Shown: positions 8,449 to 17,761, counted from the stretch's first letter. The stretch: DNA of 64,000 bases from [Bacillus] selenitireducens MLS10 (GCF_000093085.1 NC_014219.1:1240001-1304000), one strand, 5' to 3'. Numbers and translations: made by a program. Notes: generated by a model from the sequence alone, not told the origin.

Positions 8449-9550
8449 ATGGAAATGAATGAAATGAAAGCAGAAGTACAAAATATGGCTACACGTTTAG
8501 CGGACTTCAGGGGGTCTCTTTGACCTCGATGAAAAAGAGGCTCAAATAGCATCCCTCGAAGACCGTATGGCCGATCCGTCCTTTTGGGACAATCAGGAAG
8601 AGGCCCAAAAAGTCATTGGTGAAGCCAATGCGCTGAAGAGTTACGCGCATACGTACCGTGAACTTGAAGCAGCACATGAAGACCTTGAAGTCCAGTTCGG
8701 GCTCCTTGAAGAAGAGAATGATCCGGAGATGATGGCGGATCTTGAAGCGGGGATTGAGGACTTGCAGAAGCGCCTGAATCAGTTTGAGCTGCAGCTGTTA
8801 TTGAGCGGTCCGTATGATGCGAATAACGCCATCCTCGAACTGCATCCCGGAGCCGGCGGGACCGAGTCCCAGGACTATGCGTCCATGCTGCTTCGGATGT
8901 ATACCCGTTTTGCCGAGCAGATGAACTGGAAGGTCGAAACCCTCGACTATCTGCCGGGGGATGAGGCAGGGGTCAAGAGTGTCACCCTGCAGATTACCGG
9001 GCATAATGCCTACGGACATCTGAAGGCGGAAAAAGGGGTTCACCGGCTCGTCCGGATTTCCCCGTTCGATTCCTCAGGACGCCGACACACGTCTTTTGTG
9101 TCCTGTGACGTCATGCCTGAACTGAACGAGGATATCGAAATCGATGTCAAACCCGACGAGCTCAGAATCGACACGTTCCGCTCAAGCGGTGCCGGCGGTC
9201 AGCACGTCAACACGACGGACTCTGCGGTACGGATGACGCATTTGCCTACGAACACCATCGTCAGCTGTCAGTCCGAGCGTTCGCAGATCAAGAACCGGGA
9301 AAAGGCCATGAAGATGCTGAAGGCGAAGCTGTTTCAGCTCGAGATCGAAAGGCAGCGGCAGGAGGCCGATGAGATTCGCGGTGAACAGTCGGAAATCGGC
9401 TGGGGTTCACAGATCCGCTCCTACGTCTTCCATCCGTATAACATGGTGAAGGATCACCGGACGAACAAAGAAACAGGCAATACGCAGGCGGTCATGGATG
9501 GCGATCTGATGCCGTTCATCGATGCGTACCTGCGCTCACAGATTGAATAA
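8449..9550 (+). CDS. prfB: Peptide chain release factor 2, programmed +1 frameshift
   Basis: RF2 releases peptides at UGA and UAA codons. The gene begins at ATG 8449 and reads 24 codons to an in-frame TGA at 8521-8523. The site AGGGGGTCTCTTTGAC has the classic layout: a Shine-Dalgarno-like AGGGGG, CTT slip codon, TGA stop, then C. Skipping T8521 continues in frame from 8522 to the stop at 9550, giving 366 residues, the usual RF2 length. The SPF stop-codon recognition motif is at residues 204-206 and GGQ at 249-251. UGA stalling when RF2 is scarce raises frameshifting, an autoregulatory loop known in many bacteria. Coordinates are best written as join(8449..8520,8522..9550). Confidence 0.97.
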
Positions 9551-9562
9551 GACGAAAAACCG

Positions 9563-9594
9563 CGCCGTTTTCCCTGTCGGGAGAGCGGCGTTTT
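9563..9594 (+). terminator. Terminator after prfB
   Basis: CGCCG (9563-9567) pairs with CGGCG (9586-9590), with TTTCCC/GGGA pairing inside, then TTTT. It ends the secA-prfB unit. Confidence 0.7.
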
Positions 9595-9667
9595 CATGTG
9601 TGTCTTTGAAAATGGGAGTCCCATTTTGACCCGTACTGCAGTGTGGTAATGCGTTAGTCGGATCCGG

Positions 9668-9696
9668 TTTACAGGGATTGGGGGCAGTGCTATACT
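9668..9696 (+). promoter_or_regulatory. SigA promoter of yvjA
   Basis: TTTACA (9668-9673), 17 bases, TATACT (9691-9696), about 43 bases before the yvjA start. Confidence 0.68.
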
Positions 9697-9738
9697 GTCT
9701 GAGGATTAACGGAGTAAACAGATGGCAGGTGACGGACA

Positions 9739-10635
9739 ATGATGAAAGAAATGAACAGAAAGCGCGGAAGAAAGCCTTTTCCACCGCTCCTTCAGGTGGT
9801 TTATGAATTCGGCCATGTGCTGGTCGGTTCGGCGATTGTGGCGATTGCCTTTAATATCTTCCTTTTGCCGAATCAGATCGCATCCGGTGGCGTATCGGGG
9901 ATCTCGACGATTACGCTCCATGTGTTCGGATTTGAGCCGGCGTACGTCCAGTGGGCAATGAATATCCCGCTCTTTATCGCCGGTGTGCTGCTTCTCGGGG
10001 GCAGCTTTCGGGGCGGACTTCTGTATGGGACGAAGACGCTGACAGGAACGGTATTTTTACCGCTCGTCGTCTTTTTGACGCGGGACTGGGAGCCGGTGAC
10101 GATGGATCCGCTTCTTGCGGCGCTCTTTGGCGGGATCGGCGTCGGTCTCGGACTCGGGATCGTCTTTCGCTCGAACTCGTCAACGGGCGGGACGGATCTC
10201 GCAGCGCAGATCATCAATAAATATACAGGCCTCTCCCTCGGCGTCTGTGTCTTTATCATGGACGGCCTTGTTGTGACGGCAAGTGCCGTGGTGTTCGGCC
10301 TTGAGTTCGCCCTCTATGCCCTCATCGGCCTGTTTACGACAGGGAAGACGATTGACCTCGTTCAGGTCGGCTTTGGCTATTCGAAGATGGTAATGATCAT
10401 TTCTGAGAATGAGGAAGAAGTGAAGCAGGGGCTCTTAACACAGGTGGATCGCGGCGTGACGAAACTGACGGGATACGGCGGGTACACCGATGAGTCGAGA
10501 TCTGTACTCATGTGCGTCGTCGGGCGAAATGAAGTGACCCGACTCAAGCGTGTCGTACAGACCATCGACCCGGATGCCTTCGTCATTGTGAGTAATACGT
10601 CGGAAGTGCTCGGAGAAGGTTTCAAACGGCCGTAA
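9739..10635 (+). CDS. yvjA: YitT/YvjA family membrane protein
   Basis: A 298-residue integral membrane protein of the DUF161/DUF2179 (YitT) family. Five or six hydrophobic segments span about residues 20-210, starting with HVLVGSAIVAIAFNIFLLPNQIASGGVSG, a family hallmark, and including RSNSSTGGTDLAAQI. The C-terminal 90 residues form the soluble DUF2179 domain (MVMIISENEEEVKQGL... TDESRSVLMCVV). The function is not established. The position after prfB matches B. subtilis yvjA. Start ATG 9739 follows AGGTGA; a second ATG is adjacent at 9742. Its own promoter precedes it. Confidence 0.88.
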   Translation: MMKEMNRKRGRKPFPPLLQVVYEFGHVLVGSAIVAIAFNIFLLPNQIASGGVSGISTITLHVFGFEPAYVQWAMNIPLFIAGVLLLGGSFRGGLLYGTKTLTGTVFLPLVVFLTRDWEPVTMDPLLAALFGGIGVGLGLGIVFRSNSSTGGTDLAAQIINKYTGLSLGVCVFIMDGLVVTASAVVFGLEFALYALIGLFTTGKTIDLVQVGFGYSKMVMIISENEEEVKQGLLTQVDRGVTKLTGYGGYTDESRSVLMCVVGRNEVTRLKRVVQTIDPDAFVIVSNTSEVLGEGFKRP

Positions 10636-10647
10636 ATCGGCTATAAT
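10620..10647 (+). promoter_or_regulatory. Probable promoter of cccB
   Basis: TTTCAA (10620-10625), 16 bases, TATAAT (10642-10647). It overlaps the end of yvjA; cccB starts 60 bases downstream. Confidence 0.5.
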
Positions 10648-10706
10648 GAAAGAGACAGATGGAAAATCTGTACACATATTAAAAAGGAAAATAAGGGGGA
10701 TGCACG

Positions 10707-11060
10707 ATGAAGAAGTACATGATCGCACTGATTGGCACCGCTTTTCTGCTTGGGGCCTGTGGCGGCAATGACGGGAATGGCAATGAAGAAGCACCGGCAA
10801 ACGACGTGAACAACGAGGCGGCAAACAACACGGAAGAAGCAGGCGGGGAATACGATCTTGCTGCGGGTGAAGAGCTTTATATCGGTAACTGTGCCGGCTG
10901 TCACGGTGGTGATTTGGCAGGGGGCTCGGCACCTGGTATTCAGGGGCTAAGCTACGATGAGGTCAAATCAGCGATTGAAAACGGACCGGGCACAATGCCG
11001 AGTAATATCGTATCCGGTGAGGAAGCAGAGAATGTTGCGGCTTGGGTATCTGAGCAGTAA
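10707..11060 (+). CDS. cccB: Cytochrome c-551, membrane-anchored lipoprotein
   Basis: A 117-residue c-type cytochrome. The N-terminus is a lipoprotein signal peptide with lipobox LLGAC, so Cys18 would be acylated and anchor the protein outside the membrane. An acidic, Asn-rich linker (residues 20-50) leads to the haem domain: CAGCH at residues 62-66 binds haem covalently and Met97 (GTMPSN) is the likely sixth ligand. In B. subtilis cytochrome c-551 (CccB) is a small electron carrier of the respiratory chain, and it lies in the same position next to yvjA and ftsE. RBS is AAGGGGG before ATG 10707. Confidence 0.92.
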   Translation: MKKYMIALIGTAFLLGACGGNDGNGNEEAPANDVNNEAANNTEEAGGEYDLAAGEELYIGNCAGCHGGDLAGGSAPGIQGLSYDEVKSAIENGPGTMPSNIVSGEEAENVAAWVSEQ

Positions 11061-11109
11061 TCCGGTTTGTTGCAGTTGAAACTATTTTACAATATAAACG
11101 TGTTTCATA

Positions 11110-11155
11110 AAGCCTGTCCTTTTGCGGTAGTGACCGCAAATAGGGCGGGCTTTTT
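11110..11155 (+). terminator. Terminator after cccB
   Basis: AAGCCTGTCC (11110-11119) pairs with GGGCGGGCTT around an inner TTTGCGGT/ACCGCAAA hairpin, followed by TTTTT. Confidence 0.8.
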
Positions 11156-11372
11156 AATATTAAGCGTAGAGCAAATGTGTGAAATACAATTGTAATGAAA
11201 TAGATCTTTTTATGTCGAAAAATGATGATATAATGAATGAGAAAAAGTTTGCATATGAACACATTTATTTGCTGTGTCCCAATTTAAAAAACGACTGGCC
11301 GTCTTGCTGAGATGGACTGTATTAGGTGAAGACGAAACAAATGACCATATAAGAAAGTGGGATGTGATTGAT

Positions 11373-12059
11373 TTGATTCAAATGCAGGATGTTTGGAAAA
11401 CATACCCGAACGGCGTTATGGCTGTTAACGGGATTACGATTAACATAGAAAAAGGCGAATTTGTATACGTTGTTGGACCGAGCGGTGCAGGTAAATCCAC
11501 GTTCATCAAGATGATGTACCGGGAGGAAAAGCCGACAAAAGGCGAAATTTACATCAACAGCCATGCCCTGTCCGCAACGAAGGAGCGGCATATTCCGTAT
11601 GTCCGCAGGAATATGGGGGTTGTGTTTCAGGATTTTAAACTGTTGCCGAACTTGACAGTATTTGAGAATGTATCCTTCGCCATGGAAGTAATCGAAGAAT
11701 CGAAGGCCAATATCCGTAAGCGCGTGATGAATGTTCTCGATATTGTCCGATTGAAGAATAAAGCACGCTTTTATCCGCACGAGTTGTCCGGAGGCGAACA
11801 GCAGCGTGTGGCGATTGCCCGTGCGATTGTCAATAATCCGTCTGTTCTGATTGCCGATGAGCCGACAGGAAACCTCGATCCGGATACCTCGTGGGAAATC
11901 ATGCATATTTTAGAAGAAATCAATGACCGTGGTACGACCATCGTCATGGCAACGCATAACCGGGATATCGTAAACGCGATGCGAAAGCGGGTAATTGCTG
12001 TCGAAAACGGTCGAATTGCCAGGGATGAAGTAAGGGGGACTTACGGATATGAAGGCTAG
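11373..12059 (+). CDS. ftsE: Cell-division ABC transporter ATPase FtsE
   Basis: FtsE is the ATPase of the FtsEX complex, which transmits ATP hydrolysis across the membrane to activate peptidoglycan hydrolases. Walker A is GPSGAGKST, the Q-loop VVFQDFKLLPNLTVFENV, the signature LSGGEQQRVAIARAI and Walker B VLIADEPTGNLD, all typical of FtsE. I chose TTG 11373 (MIQMQDVWKTYPNG) because it gives 228 residues and matches the usual FtsE start; the Shine-Dalgarno is weak, and GTG 11364 or ATG 11382 are alternatives. A TATAAT at 11229-11234 may be the promoter -10, without a clear -35. It overlaps ftsX by 11 bases. Confidence 0.94.
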   Translation: MIQMQDVWKTYPNGVMAVNGITINIEKGEFVYVVGPSGAGKSTFIKMMYREEKPTKGEIYINSHALSATKERHIPYVRRNMGVVFQDFKLLPNLTVFENVSFAMEVIEESKANIRKRVMNVLDIVRLKNKARFYPHELSGGEQQRVAIARAIVNNPSVLIADEPTGNLDPDTSWEIMHILEEINDRGTTIVMATHNRDIVNAMRKRVIAVENGRIARDEVRGTYGYEG

Positions 12060-12942
12060 AACACTGGGCCGCCATGTCAAAGAAGGCGGAAAAAATATCA
12101 TCCGGAACGGTTGGATGACGTTTGCGTCCATCAGCGCGGTGACCGTCATGCTGCTTGTTGTCGGTGCGTTTTTCATGATGATCTTTAACATTAACCATTT
12201 CGCCAGTTCCCTTGAAGATGACGTGGAAATCCGCACGTTTGTGGAGCGGACCGCTTCTGAAGCGGAACAGGAAGAACTGCTCTCGTCACTTGAAGCCCTC
12301 CCGGGGGTCGATGAGATTGCCTACGTCCCGAAAGACGAGGGTCTTGAGCAGTTTATTGAAAGCCTCGGGGATCAGGGGGATTATTTCCAGGGGCTCCGCG
12401 ATGAGAATCCGCTGAACGATGTGTTTGTGGTCCGGGCGGAGCGTCCGGAGGATACGGATATTCTCGCGGCAGAGATTGAAGAACTTGCGTATGTGGAGAC
12501 GGTTGAATACGGTCAGGATATTTTTGATCAGTTGTTCTCCGCGACGGATTTTGTCCGGCTCGTCGGGATCGTGCTGATTCTCGGACTGATCTTTACGGCG
12601 GTATTCCTGATTGCGAACACGATCAAGATCACGATCATTGCCCGTAAGCGGGAGATCCAGATTATGAAGCTCGTCGGGGCGACGAATGCCTTTATCCGCT
12701 GGCCGTTTTTTGTTGAGGGGCTTTTGTTGGGGATTTTTGGCTCCCTTCTCCCAATTATTGTATTATCCTATGGGTATGATCAATTTTACACGGCGATCGG
12801 ACAGAATACCGGACTGGAATTCTTCAACTTCCTTCCAACGAATCCGCTGGCACTGCAGACATCACTCCTGCTTCTCGGCATTGGGGCAACGGTTGGCGTG
12901 TGGGGAAGTATGATGAGTGTCAGGAAGTTCCTGAAAGTATAA
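12049..12942 (+). CDS. ftsX: Cell-division ABC transporter permease FtsX
   Basis: A 297-residue FtsX. A cytoplasmic N-terminus (RTLGRHVKEGGKNIIRNGWMTFASI) leads to TM1, a roughly 110-residue extracellular domain (about 55-165) that contacts the hydrolase, and three further membrane helices around residues 175-200, 225-250 and 265-290. The overlap with ftsE and shared membrane complex imply co-translation. In B. subtilis the extracellular partner is CwlO; here the next gene encodes a coiled-coil LytM hydrolase that is a good candidate partner. Confidence 0.95.
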   Translation: MKARTLGRHVKEGGKNIIRNGWMTFASISAVTVMLLVVGAFFMMIFNINHFASSLEDDVEIRTFVERTASEAEQEELLSSLEALPGVDEIAYVPKDEGLEQFIESLGDQGDYFQGLRDENPLNDVFVVRAERPEDTDILAAEIEELAYVETVEYGQDIFDQLFSATDFVRLVGIVLILGLIFTAVFLIANTIKITIIARKREIQIMKLVGATNAFIRWPFFVEGLLLGIFGSLLPIIVLSYGYDQFYTAIGQNTGLEFFNFLPTNPLALQTSLLLLGIGATVGVWGSMMSVRKFLKV

Positions 12943-12974
12943 AGAATACGATACAGAAGACAGGGGGGCTGTCG

Positions 12975-14363
12975 ATGAACAGAATTACACGCATCCCCTT
13001 CATGCTTCTTCTTGCTGCTTTGTTGGCGTTGACGGTATTCACTGCCGTCAGTGCCAATGAAGGTGAACAGCTCCAAGAAGAGATTGAAGGGTACGAAGAA
13101 GAACGGGAAGAAACCCTACGCGAACAGGAAGAACGGGAAGCGGAGCTTGAAGAAGTCCAGGGTGAAATGTCCGAAGTGGAAACGGAACTTCGCCGGCTCG
13201 ATGAAGAAATGGCTACAACGAACCGTCAGATTGAAGCGAAAGAAGAAGAGATTGATCTGACAATGGACCGTGTTGCCGACCTCGAAGAAGAAATCCGCAT
13301 TCTTGAAGAGCGGATCGCAGACAGGGATGAACTGCTCAAAGAGCGGGTCAGACAAATGTATCAGAACGGCGGCTCCATCAATTACATAGAAGTGATCCTC
13401 GGTGCCCAGAACTTCGGTGATTTAATTGAGCGGATCAGTGCATTGAACTCCATCGCCCAACAGGATCAGAATATTTTGCAGGAACATATCGAAGACATGG
13501 AGTCGGTGGAGCTTGCAAAAGAAAATCTTGAACGGGAGCTTATGTTCCTGGAGGAGCAGCTCGGTGAACTCGAATCACTCCGGTCAAGCCTTGAGGCACA
13601 GTCGAGTGAGAAGGATCAGTATCTTGAAGAACTGTCTTATCTCGGCTACACCCTCGAAGAAGAACTGATCTCACTTGAGGAGAAAGAAGAGCTTCTCATT
13701 GCCCAGCAGCAAGCGGCGAAGCAGGAGCTTGAAGAGTGGGAGCGTGCTGAAGAAGAACGAAAACGCCGGGAAGAAGAAGAGCGCAGACGGCAGGAGGAAG
13801 CGGAGCGAAGAGCTGCTGAAGAAGCGGCTGAACGGGCTGCAGCTGAAGAGGCCGCCCAGCAGGAGGCGTCACAGAGTTCCTCTCAGAGTTCATCCCAGGA
13901 AACTGCTTCCAATGGAAGCGGTTCTTCCGGGAACAGTACGCCGGCTGTCTCCAGCGGGACGCTTCACCGGCCGTCTGACGGGCGGATCACCTCGCACTTC
14001 GGCATGCGGACCCATCCGGTTCACGGCGGGCAGCGTCTTCATGCCGGGACGGATTTCGGCCGTGACGGCGGCCTGAATATCTATGCGGCTGAATCGGGCA
14101 CGGTGATTTCCTCCGGTTGGCTTGGCGGCTACGGGAACACGATTACGATTTCCCATGTTGTGAACGGCCAATCCATGACAACGCTCTATGCGCATCTCTC
14201 CGGGTCGAATGTCTCACCCGGTCAGCGGGTCAGCCGCGGACAGGTGATCGGCAGAATGGGTACGACAGGGACCTCGACGGGTGTCCACCTTCATTTTGAA
14301 GTGCATCCGGGGGGATACAGCGGCAGCGGTTCGGCCGTCAACCCGATGAATTATTTAAACTGA
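12975..14363 (+). CDS. Secreted coiled-coil M23 peptidoglycan hydrolase
   Basis: A 462-residue exported protein. The start ATG 12975 follows AGGGGGG and gives a clear signal peptide (RITRIPFMLLLAALLALTVF... VSA, cleavage near residue 27). Residues 28-220 are a Glu/Leu-rich coiled coil of the CwlO/PcsB/EnvC type, followed by a Glu/Arg/Ala-rich helix and a Ser/Gln linker. The C-terminal 125 residues are a LytM/M23 zinc peptidase: HAGTD supplies the first His and Asp, HLHFE the final His pair. All zinc ligands appear present, so it should be an active endopeptidase rather than a degenerate activator. It lies 32 bases after ftsX, suggesting control by FtsEX. Confidence 0.9.
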   Translation: MNRITRIPFMLLLAALLALTVFTAVSANEGEQLQEEIEGYEEEREETLREQEEREAELEEVQGEMSEVETELRRLDEEMATTNRQIEAKEEEIDLTMDRVADLEEEIRILEERIADRDELLKERVRQMYQNGGSINYIEVILGAQNFGDLIERISALNSIAQQDQNILQEHIEDMESVELAKENLERELMFLEEQLGELESLRSSLEAQSSEKDQYLEELSYLGYTLEEELISLEEKEELLIAQQQAAKQELEEWERAEEERKRREEEERRRQEEAERRAAEEAAERAAAEEAAQQEASQSSSQSSSQETASNGSGSSGNSTPAVSSGTLHRPSDGRITSHFGMRTHPVHGGQRLHAGTDFGRDGGLNIYAAESGTVISSGWLGGYGNTITISHVVNGQSMTTLYAHLSGSNVSPGQRVSRGQVIGRMGTTGTSTGVHLHFEVHPGGYSGSGSAVNPMNYLN

Positions 14364-14370
14364 ATAGGGC

Positions 14371-14410
14371 GAAACCTCATTCCAAAAAATCGGAATGAGG
14401 TTTCTTTCTT
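14371..14410 (+). terminator. Terminator after the M23 hydrolase gene
   Basis: GAAACCTCATTCC (14371-14383) pairs perfectly with GGAATGAGGTTTC (14392-14404), followed by TTTCTT. Confidence 0.8.
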
Positions 14411-14474
14411 ATTCGGATAAGCTCTGTTAGAATAGGTGTAATCATGAAGGAAATTTGAGCGAAGAGGTGTCCGT

Positions 14475-15965
14475 ATGCAAACGAAAAAACTGTTTCTGCC
14501 GATGATCCTTGTCTTGGCAGTGATGATAGGATCGATTGGAACACTCGTCGTCATTGACGTGTTTGCCGGTGATGAACCGGTCGAGGAAAACCAGATGTCC
14601 GATGAAGAGATCATGGAAGCGGTCATGGAACAAATGGGTGGCCAGGAAGAGATTCATTTAGGGGATCTTGAAGAAGAGATGGAGAAGATCGCCCAAGCCT
14701 ATCATACGCTCATGGAGCGCTATGTGGACGAGCCGGATGCCGAGAAGCTGATAGAAGGTGCGATTATCGGCATGCTCGAGAGCCTTGAGGATCCGTATTC
14801 CGAATACATGGACGCGGACACGGCTTCGCAGTTTATGGAATCCCTGGACTCCTCTTTTGAAGGAATCGGAGCGGAAGTGAGCATGATCAACGGCAGAGTG
14901 ACAATCGTCGCACCGTTTCGGGATTCGCCTGCTGAGAGAGCCGGACTGCGGCCGAATGATCAGGTCATGGAGATTGACGGAGAAGATATTGAGGGGCTGA
15001 CACTGACTGAAGCGGTGATGAAGATCCGCGGTGAACAGGGGACGACCGTGACCCTGACGATCGACCGTCCTGGCGTCAGTGATCCGCTTGAAATTGATGT
15101 GGTCCGCGATGAGATTCCGATTGAAACCGTGCACAGTGAGATAATCGAAGAAAGCGGACAGCGTATCGGCTATCTTGAGCTGACGTCATTTTCCGAAAAC
15201 ACGGCGGAGCGGTTCGAAGAAGAGTTGACAGCCCTTGAAGAAGACGGGATTGACGGGCTCATTATCGATGTTCGGGGGAATCCGGGCGGTTATTTGCAGA
15301 GTGTCGAGGACATTGGCAATCTGATCATTCCGGGCGGATCACCGATCTTGCAGATCGAAGACCGTGACGGGGAACGGATGCGCACGATCTCGAGCCTGGA
15401 CGAAGACATTGACTATCCGATTGTGAGTATCATTGATGAAGGCAGTGCATCGGCTTCAGAGATCCTCTCAGCTGCACTGAAAGAAGCCGGCGGTCATGAC
15501 GTTGTCGGGCAGAGCTCCTTCGGGAAAGGGACTGTCCAACAGACGATCCCGATGGGAGACGGCAGTCAGTTGAAGCTGACCCTGTTCAGATGGCTCACGT
15601 CTGACGGGAATAATATCAACGAGGTAGGTGTTGAACCGACCGTTGAAGTCGCGCAACCGGACTTCTTCTACGTGTCGCCAATCAGTGCAGATGAACCGCT
15701 CGTCTTTGATATGAACAGTGAGCATGTCGAGAGCGCTCAGGTGATGCTTGCGGCAACCGGTTACGATCCGGGGCGTGAAGACGGGTACTTCGACGAGGGG
15801 ACGGTTGAAGCCGTTGAGGCGTTCCAGGAGGCAGAAGGTCTTGATGTGACGGGTGAGATCGGCGAAGAGACGGCGGACCGCTTGCAAGAAGTGCTGATTG
15901 AACAGATTCAGGACCGGGAGAACGACTTGCAGTTAAAGCGTGCCCTTGAACTGGTGACAGGTTAA
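14475..15965 (+). CDS. ctpB: Carboxy-terminal processing protease CtpB
   Basis: A 496-residue S41 serine protease anchored by one N-terminal membrane helix (residues 6-31). A helical cap precedes the PDZ domain (about 115-205, with IGAEVSMINGRVTIVAPFRDSPAERAGL). The protease domain follows with GYLELTSFS and the catalytic dyad Ser326 (GSASASEI) and Lys351 (FGKGTVQ). A C-terminal peptidoglycan-binding domain 1 (about 410-480, YFDEGTVEAVEAFQEAEGLDVTG) ends the protein. In B. subtilis CtpB cleaves SpoIVFA during sporulation signalling. Gene order ftsEX-ctpB-minJ is conserved. A separate transcription unit is likely because terminators flank it; a TAGAAT at 14428-14433 is a possible -10. Confidence 0.92.
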   Translation: MQTKKLFLPMILVLAVMIGSIGTLVVIDVFAGDEPVEENQMSDEEIMEAVMEQMGGQEEIHLGDLEEEMEKIAQAYHTLMERYVDEPDAEKLIEGAIIGMLESLEDPYSEYMDADTASQFMESLDSSFEGIGAEVSMINGRVTIVAPFRDSPAERAGLRPNDQVMEIDGEDIEGLTLTEAVMKIRGEQGTTVTLTIDRPGVSDPLEIDVVRDEIPIETVHSEIIEESGQRIGYLELTSFSENTAERFEEELTALEEDGIDGLIIDVRGNPGGYLQSVEDIGNLIIPGGSPILQIEDRDGERMRTISSLDEDIDYPIVSIIDEGSASASEILSAALKEAGGHDVVGQSSFGKGTVQQTIPMGDGSQLKLTLFRWLTSDGNNINEVGVEPTVEVAQPDFFYVSPISADEPLVFDMNSEHVESAQVMLAATGYDPGREDGYFDEGTVEAVEAFQEAEGLDVTGEIGEETADRLQEVLIEQIQDRENDLQLKRALELVTG

Positions 15966-16025
15966 TAAGAGCCATGTCGCTGAAAATGGACTGATGTGAA
16001 GCGTTGGTCCCGAACATGTAACGAT

Positions 16026-16069
16026 AAGCAGAAGCCCTTGAGAAAAAAATACAGGGCTTCTGCTTTTTT
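16026..16069 (+). terminator. Terminator after ctpB
   Basis: AAGCAGAAGCCCT (16026-16038) pairs with AGGGCTTCTGCTT (16053-16065), with a T-run to 16069. Confidence 0.88.
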
Positions 16070-16156
16070 CGTACAATTCACACTTATCATTTGACTGGTA
16101 TTCGATTACAATGAAGAGTGAAGTGTTTGAACCGCAGATTTGGGAGGCTGGTAGTC

Positions 16157-17752
16157 TTGCAGGATATCGGAATGGAACTACTTACAGGCGCAGGGCGTCT
16201 CTTTCTTCATCCTTATACATATCTCTTTATTCTGATCGCCCTTTGGGGTGCGATGCGTATCATCAAACGGGAACGAAAGGATTTTCACAGCCGGATGTAC
16301 ACGGTGGGGACTTTTCTGACGGCGCCATTGCCCGCAGCGCTCACGGCAGCGCTCTTATTGTCTCTGATTGCAACGGGCATCGGCATTACGCTCCCGGCCG
16401 GGGTCATTGTTTTACTGGCGCTTGCCTGGATTCCTTTTCTTCTCTCCGGCAGTGCGCGCTGGATGAGTGCCACCTTCGCCGGTGGTCTTACGCTCCTTAT
16501 TTTGCCATGGCTTCCGGAGAGCGGAGCCGGTTTTGAACGCGGGGACACGTGGCTCGCTGAGATTGCCGCGTTTGATCCGATTCACCTGGCGGCGCTCGTC
16601 AGCCTGCTTTTTGCCGCAGAGGCGATCCTCGTCAAGGTGGACGGATGGCGCATGACATCACCTCGAATCACGTCGAGCACCCGGGGAAAGAAAGTCGGCG
16701 AGCATCTGGCGAGAAGACTCTGGCTGTTCCCGCTGTTTCTGTTGTTCCCTCAGGGGGAGATGACCGGGGCTGCGTACTGGCCGCCTATCCCTGAACTGTT
16801 GCCGGCAGAGAGCTTCGGTTTTCTTCTTATACCGGTGATGCTCGGGTATCACCTGCGGGTGAGCGGTGATTATGCGAAAGTTGCGACGAAGCGTGTCGGT
16901 AACCGGCTGTTGTTCCTGTCCGTGATCGCAGTTGGGCTGACAGTGGGTGCCTATTGGATTCCGGAACTGATCTGGCTGTTGCCAATCGTGCTTCTCATCG
17001 GTCGCTGGCTTGTGTTTCTCACCTATGAGCGTGCGGATAAGCGAAAGCTCAGCATCTTTACACGACTTGAAGAGGGAATGAAGGTACTCGGTATTTTTCC
17101 GGGAACGACGGCTGAGAAGATGGCGGTTGAGACCGGGGAAGTGATCATGAAGGTGAACGGGAACTATGTGAATTCCCAGCGCGAGTTCTATCAGGCACTC
17201 CAGCAGAACTCGGCTTACTGTAAACTTGAAGTCCTCGATGAAGAAGGGGAACTCCGAATCACGCAGACGTCCGTGACGGATAAGGACCATTATTTGCGCG
17301 GCTTTATGTTTGTCCCGGATGATGAATACGGCAACCTCTCCTATCGCGCACTTCGTTCGGCATCGGTGATCGGCTCAGATCGCAGCCGCATCCGTACGAT
17401 GCAAGATGAAGAAGCGGCTGAAAAGGAAGACGCTGTTCAGGAAAACGCGGCAGAGCCTGAGGAACCGGCTGAGTCGGTATCATCTGAGGCAGCGGACATT
17501 CCTGAATTCGGTGAAGAGACAGCGGCAGGGCCGGATGAAGAATCCGAAACAGCGTCTCTGCAAGAAGTGGATACATCGTCTGAAGTGCCGGAAGCCGATC
17601 CGAAGGACGAGGATCCGGTCGATCAACGGGACCGGGACGGTGCTTACGGTCAGGCAGCGGGACTGTCCGCTTTTTACAACGAACTCAGTGCGGCAAACCG
17701 AAGCGGCGAAGACCGCCATGAAGACAGCGAGACAGACAAGGATCGTTCATAA
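16157..17752 (+). CDS. minJ: MinJ-like cell-division topological protein with PDZ domain
   Basis: A 531-residue membrane protein. I chose TTG 16157 (MQDIGMELLTG) because GGGAGG lies nine bases upstream and the N-terminus then resembles MinJ. Roughly eight hydrophobic segments fill residues 5-300, with a conserved RxxKRERKDFH loop after the first. A PDZ-like domain follows at about 305-395 (GMKVLGIFPGTTAEKMAVETGEVIMKVNG). MinJ bridges DivIVA to MinD at poles and septa in B. subtilis. The last 120 residues are a low-complexity Glu/Asp/Ala/Ser tail, which makes this protein well over 100 residues longer than B. subtilis MinJ (397). Position between ctpB and uvrB supports the call. Confidence 0.85.
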   Translation: MQDIGMELLTGAGRLFLHPYTYLFILIALWGAMRIIKRERKDFHSRMYTVGTFLTAPLPAALTAALLLSLIATGIGITLPAGVIVLLALAWIPFLLSGSARWMSATFAGGLTLLILPWLPESGAGFERGDTWLAEIAAFDPIHLAALVSLLFAAEAILVKVDGWRMTSPRITSSTRGKKVGEHLARRLWLFPLFLLFPQGEMTGAAYWPPIPELLPAESFGFLLIPVMLGYHLRVSGDYAKVATKRVGNRLLFLSVIAVGLTVGAYWIPELIWLLPIVLLIGRWLVFLTYERADKRKLSIFTRLEEGMKVLGIFPGTTAEKMAVETGEVIMKVNGNYVNSQREFYQALQQNSAYCKLEVLDEEGELRITQTSVTDKDHYLRGFMFVPDDEYGNLSYRALRSASVIGSDRSRIRTMQDEEAAEKEDAVQENAAEPEEPAESVSSEAADIPEFGEETAAGPDEESETASLQEVDTSSEVPEADPKDEDPVDQRDRDGAYGQAAGLSAFYNELSAANRSGEDRHEDSETDKDRS

Positions 17753-17761
17753 AGATTTGAC

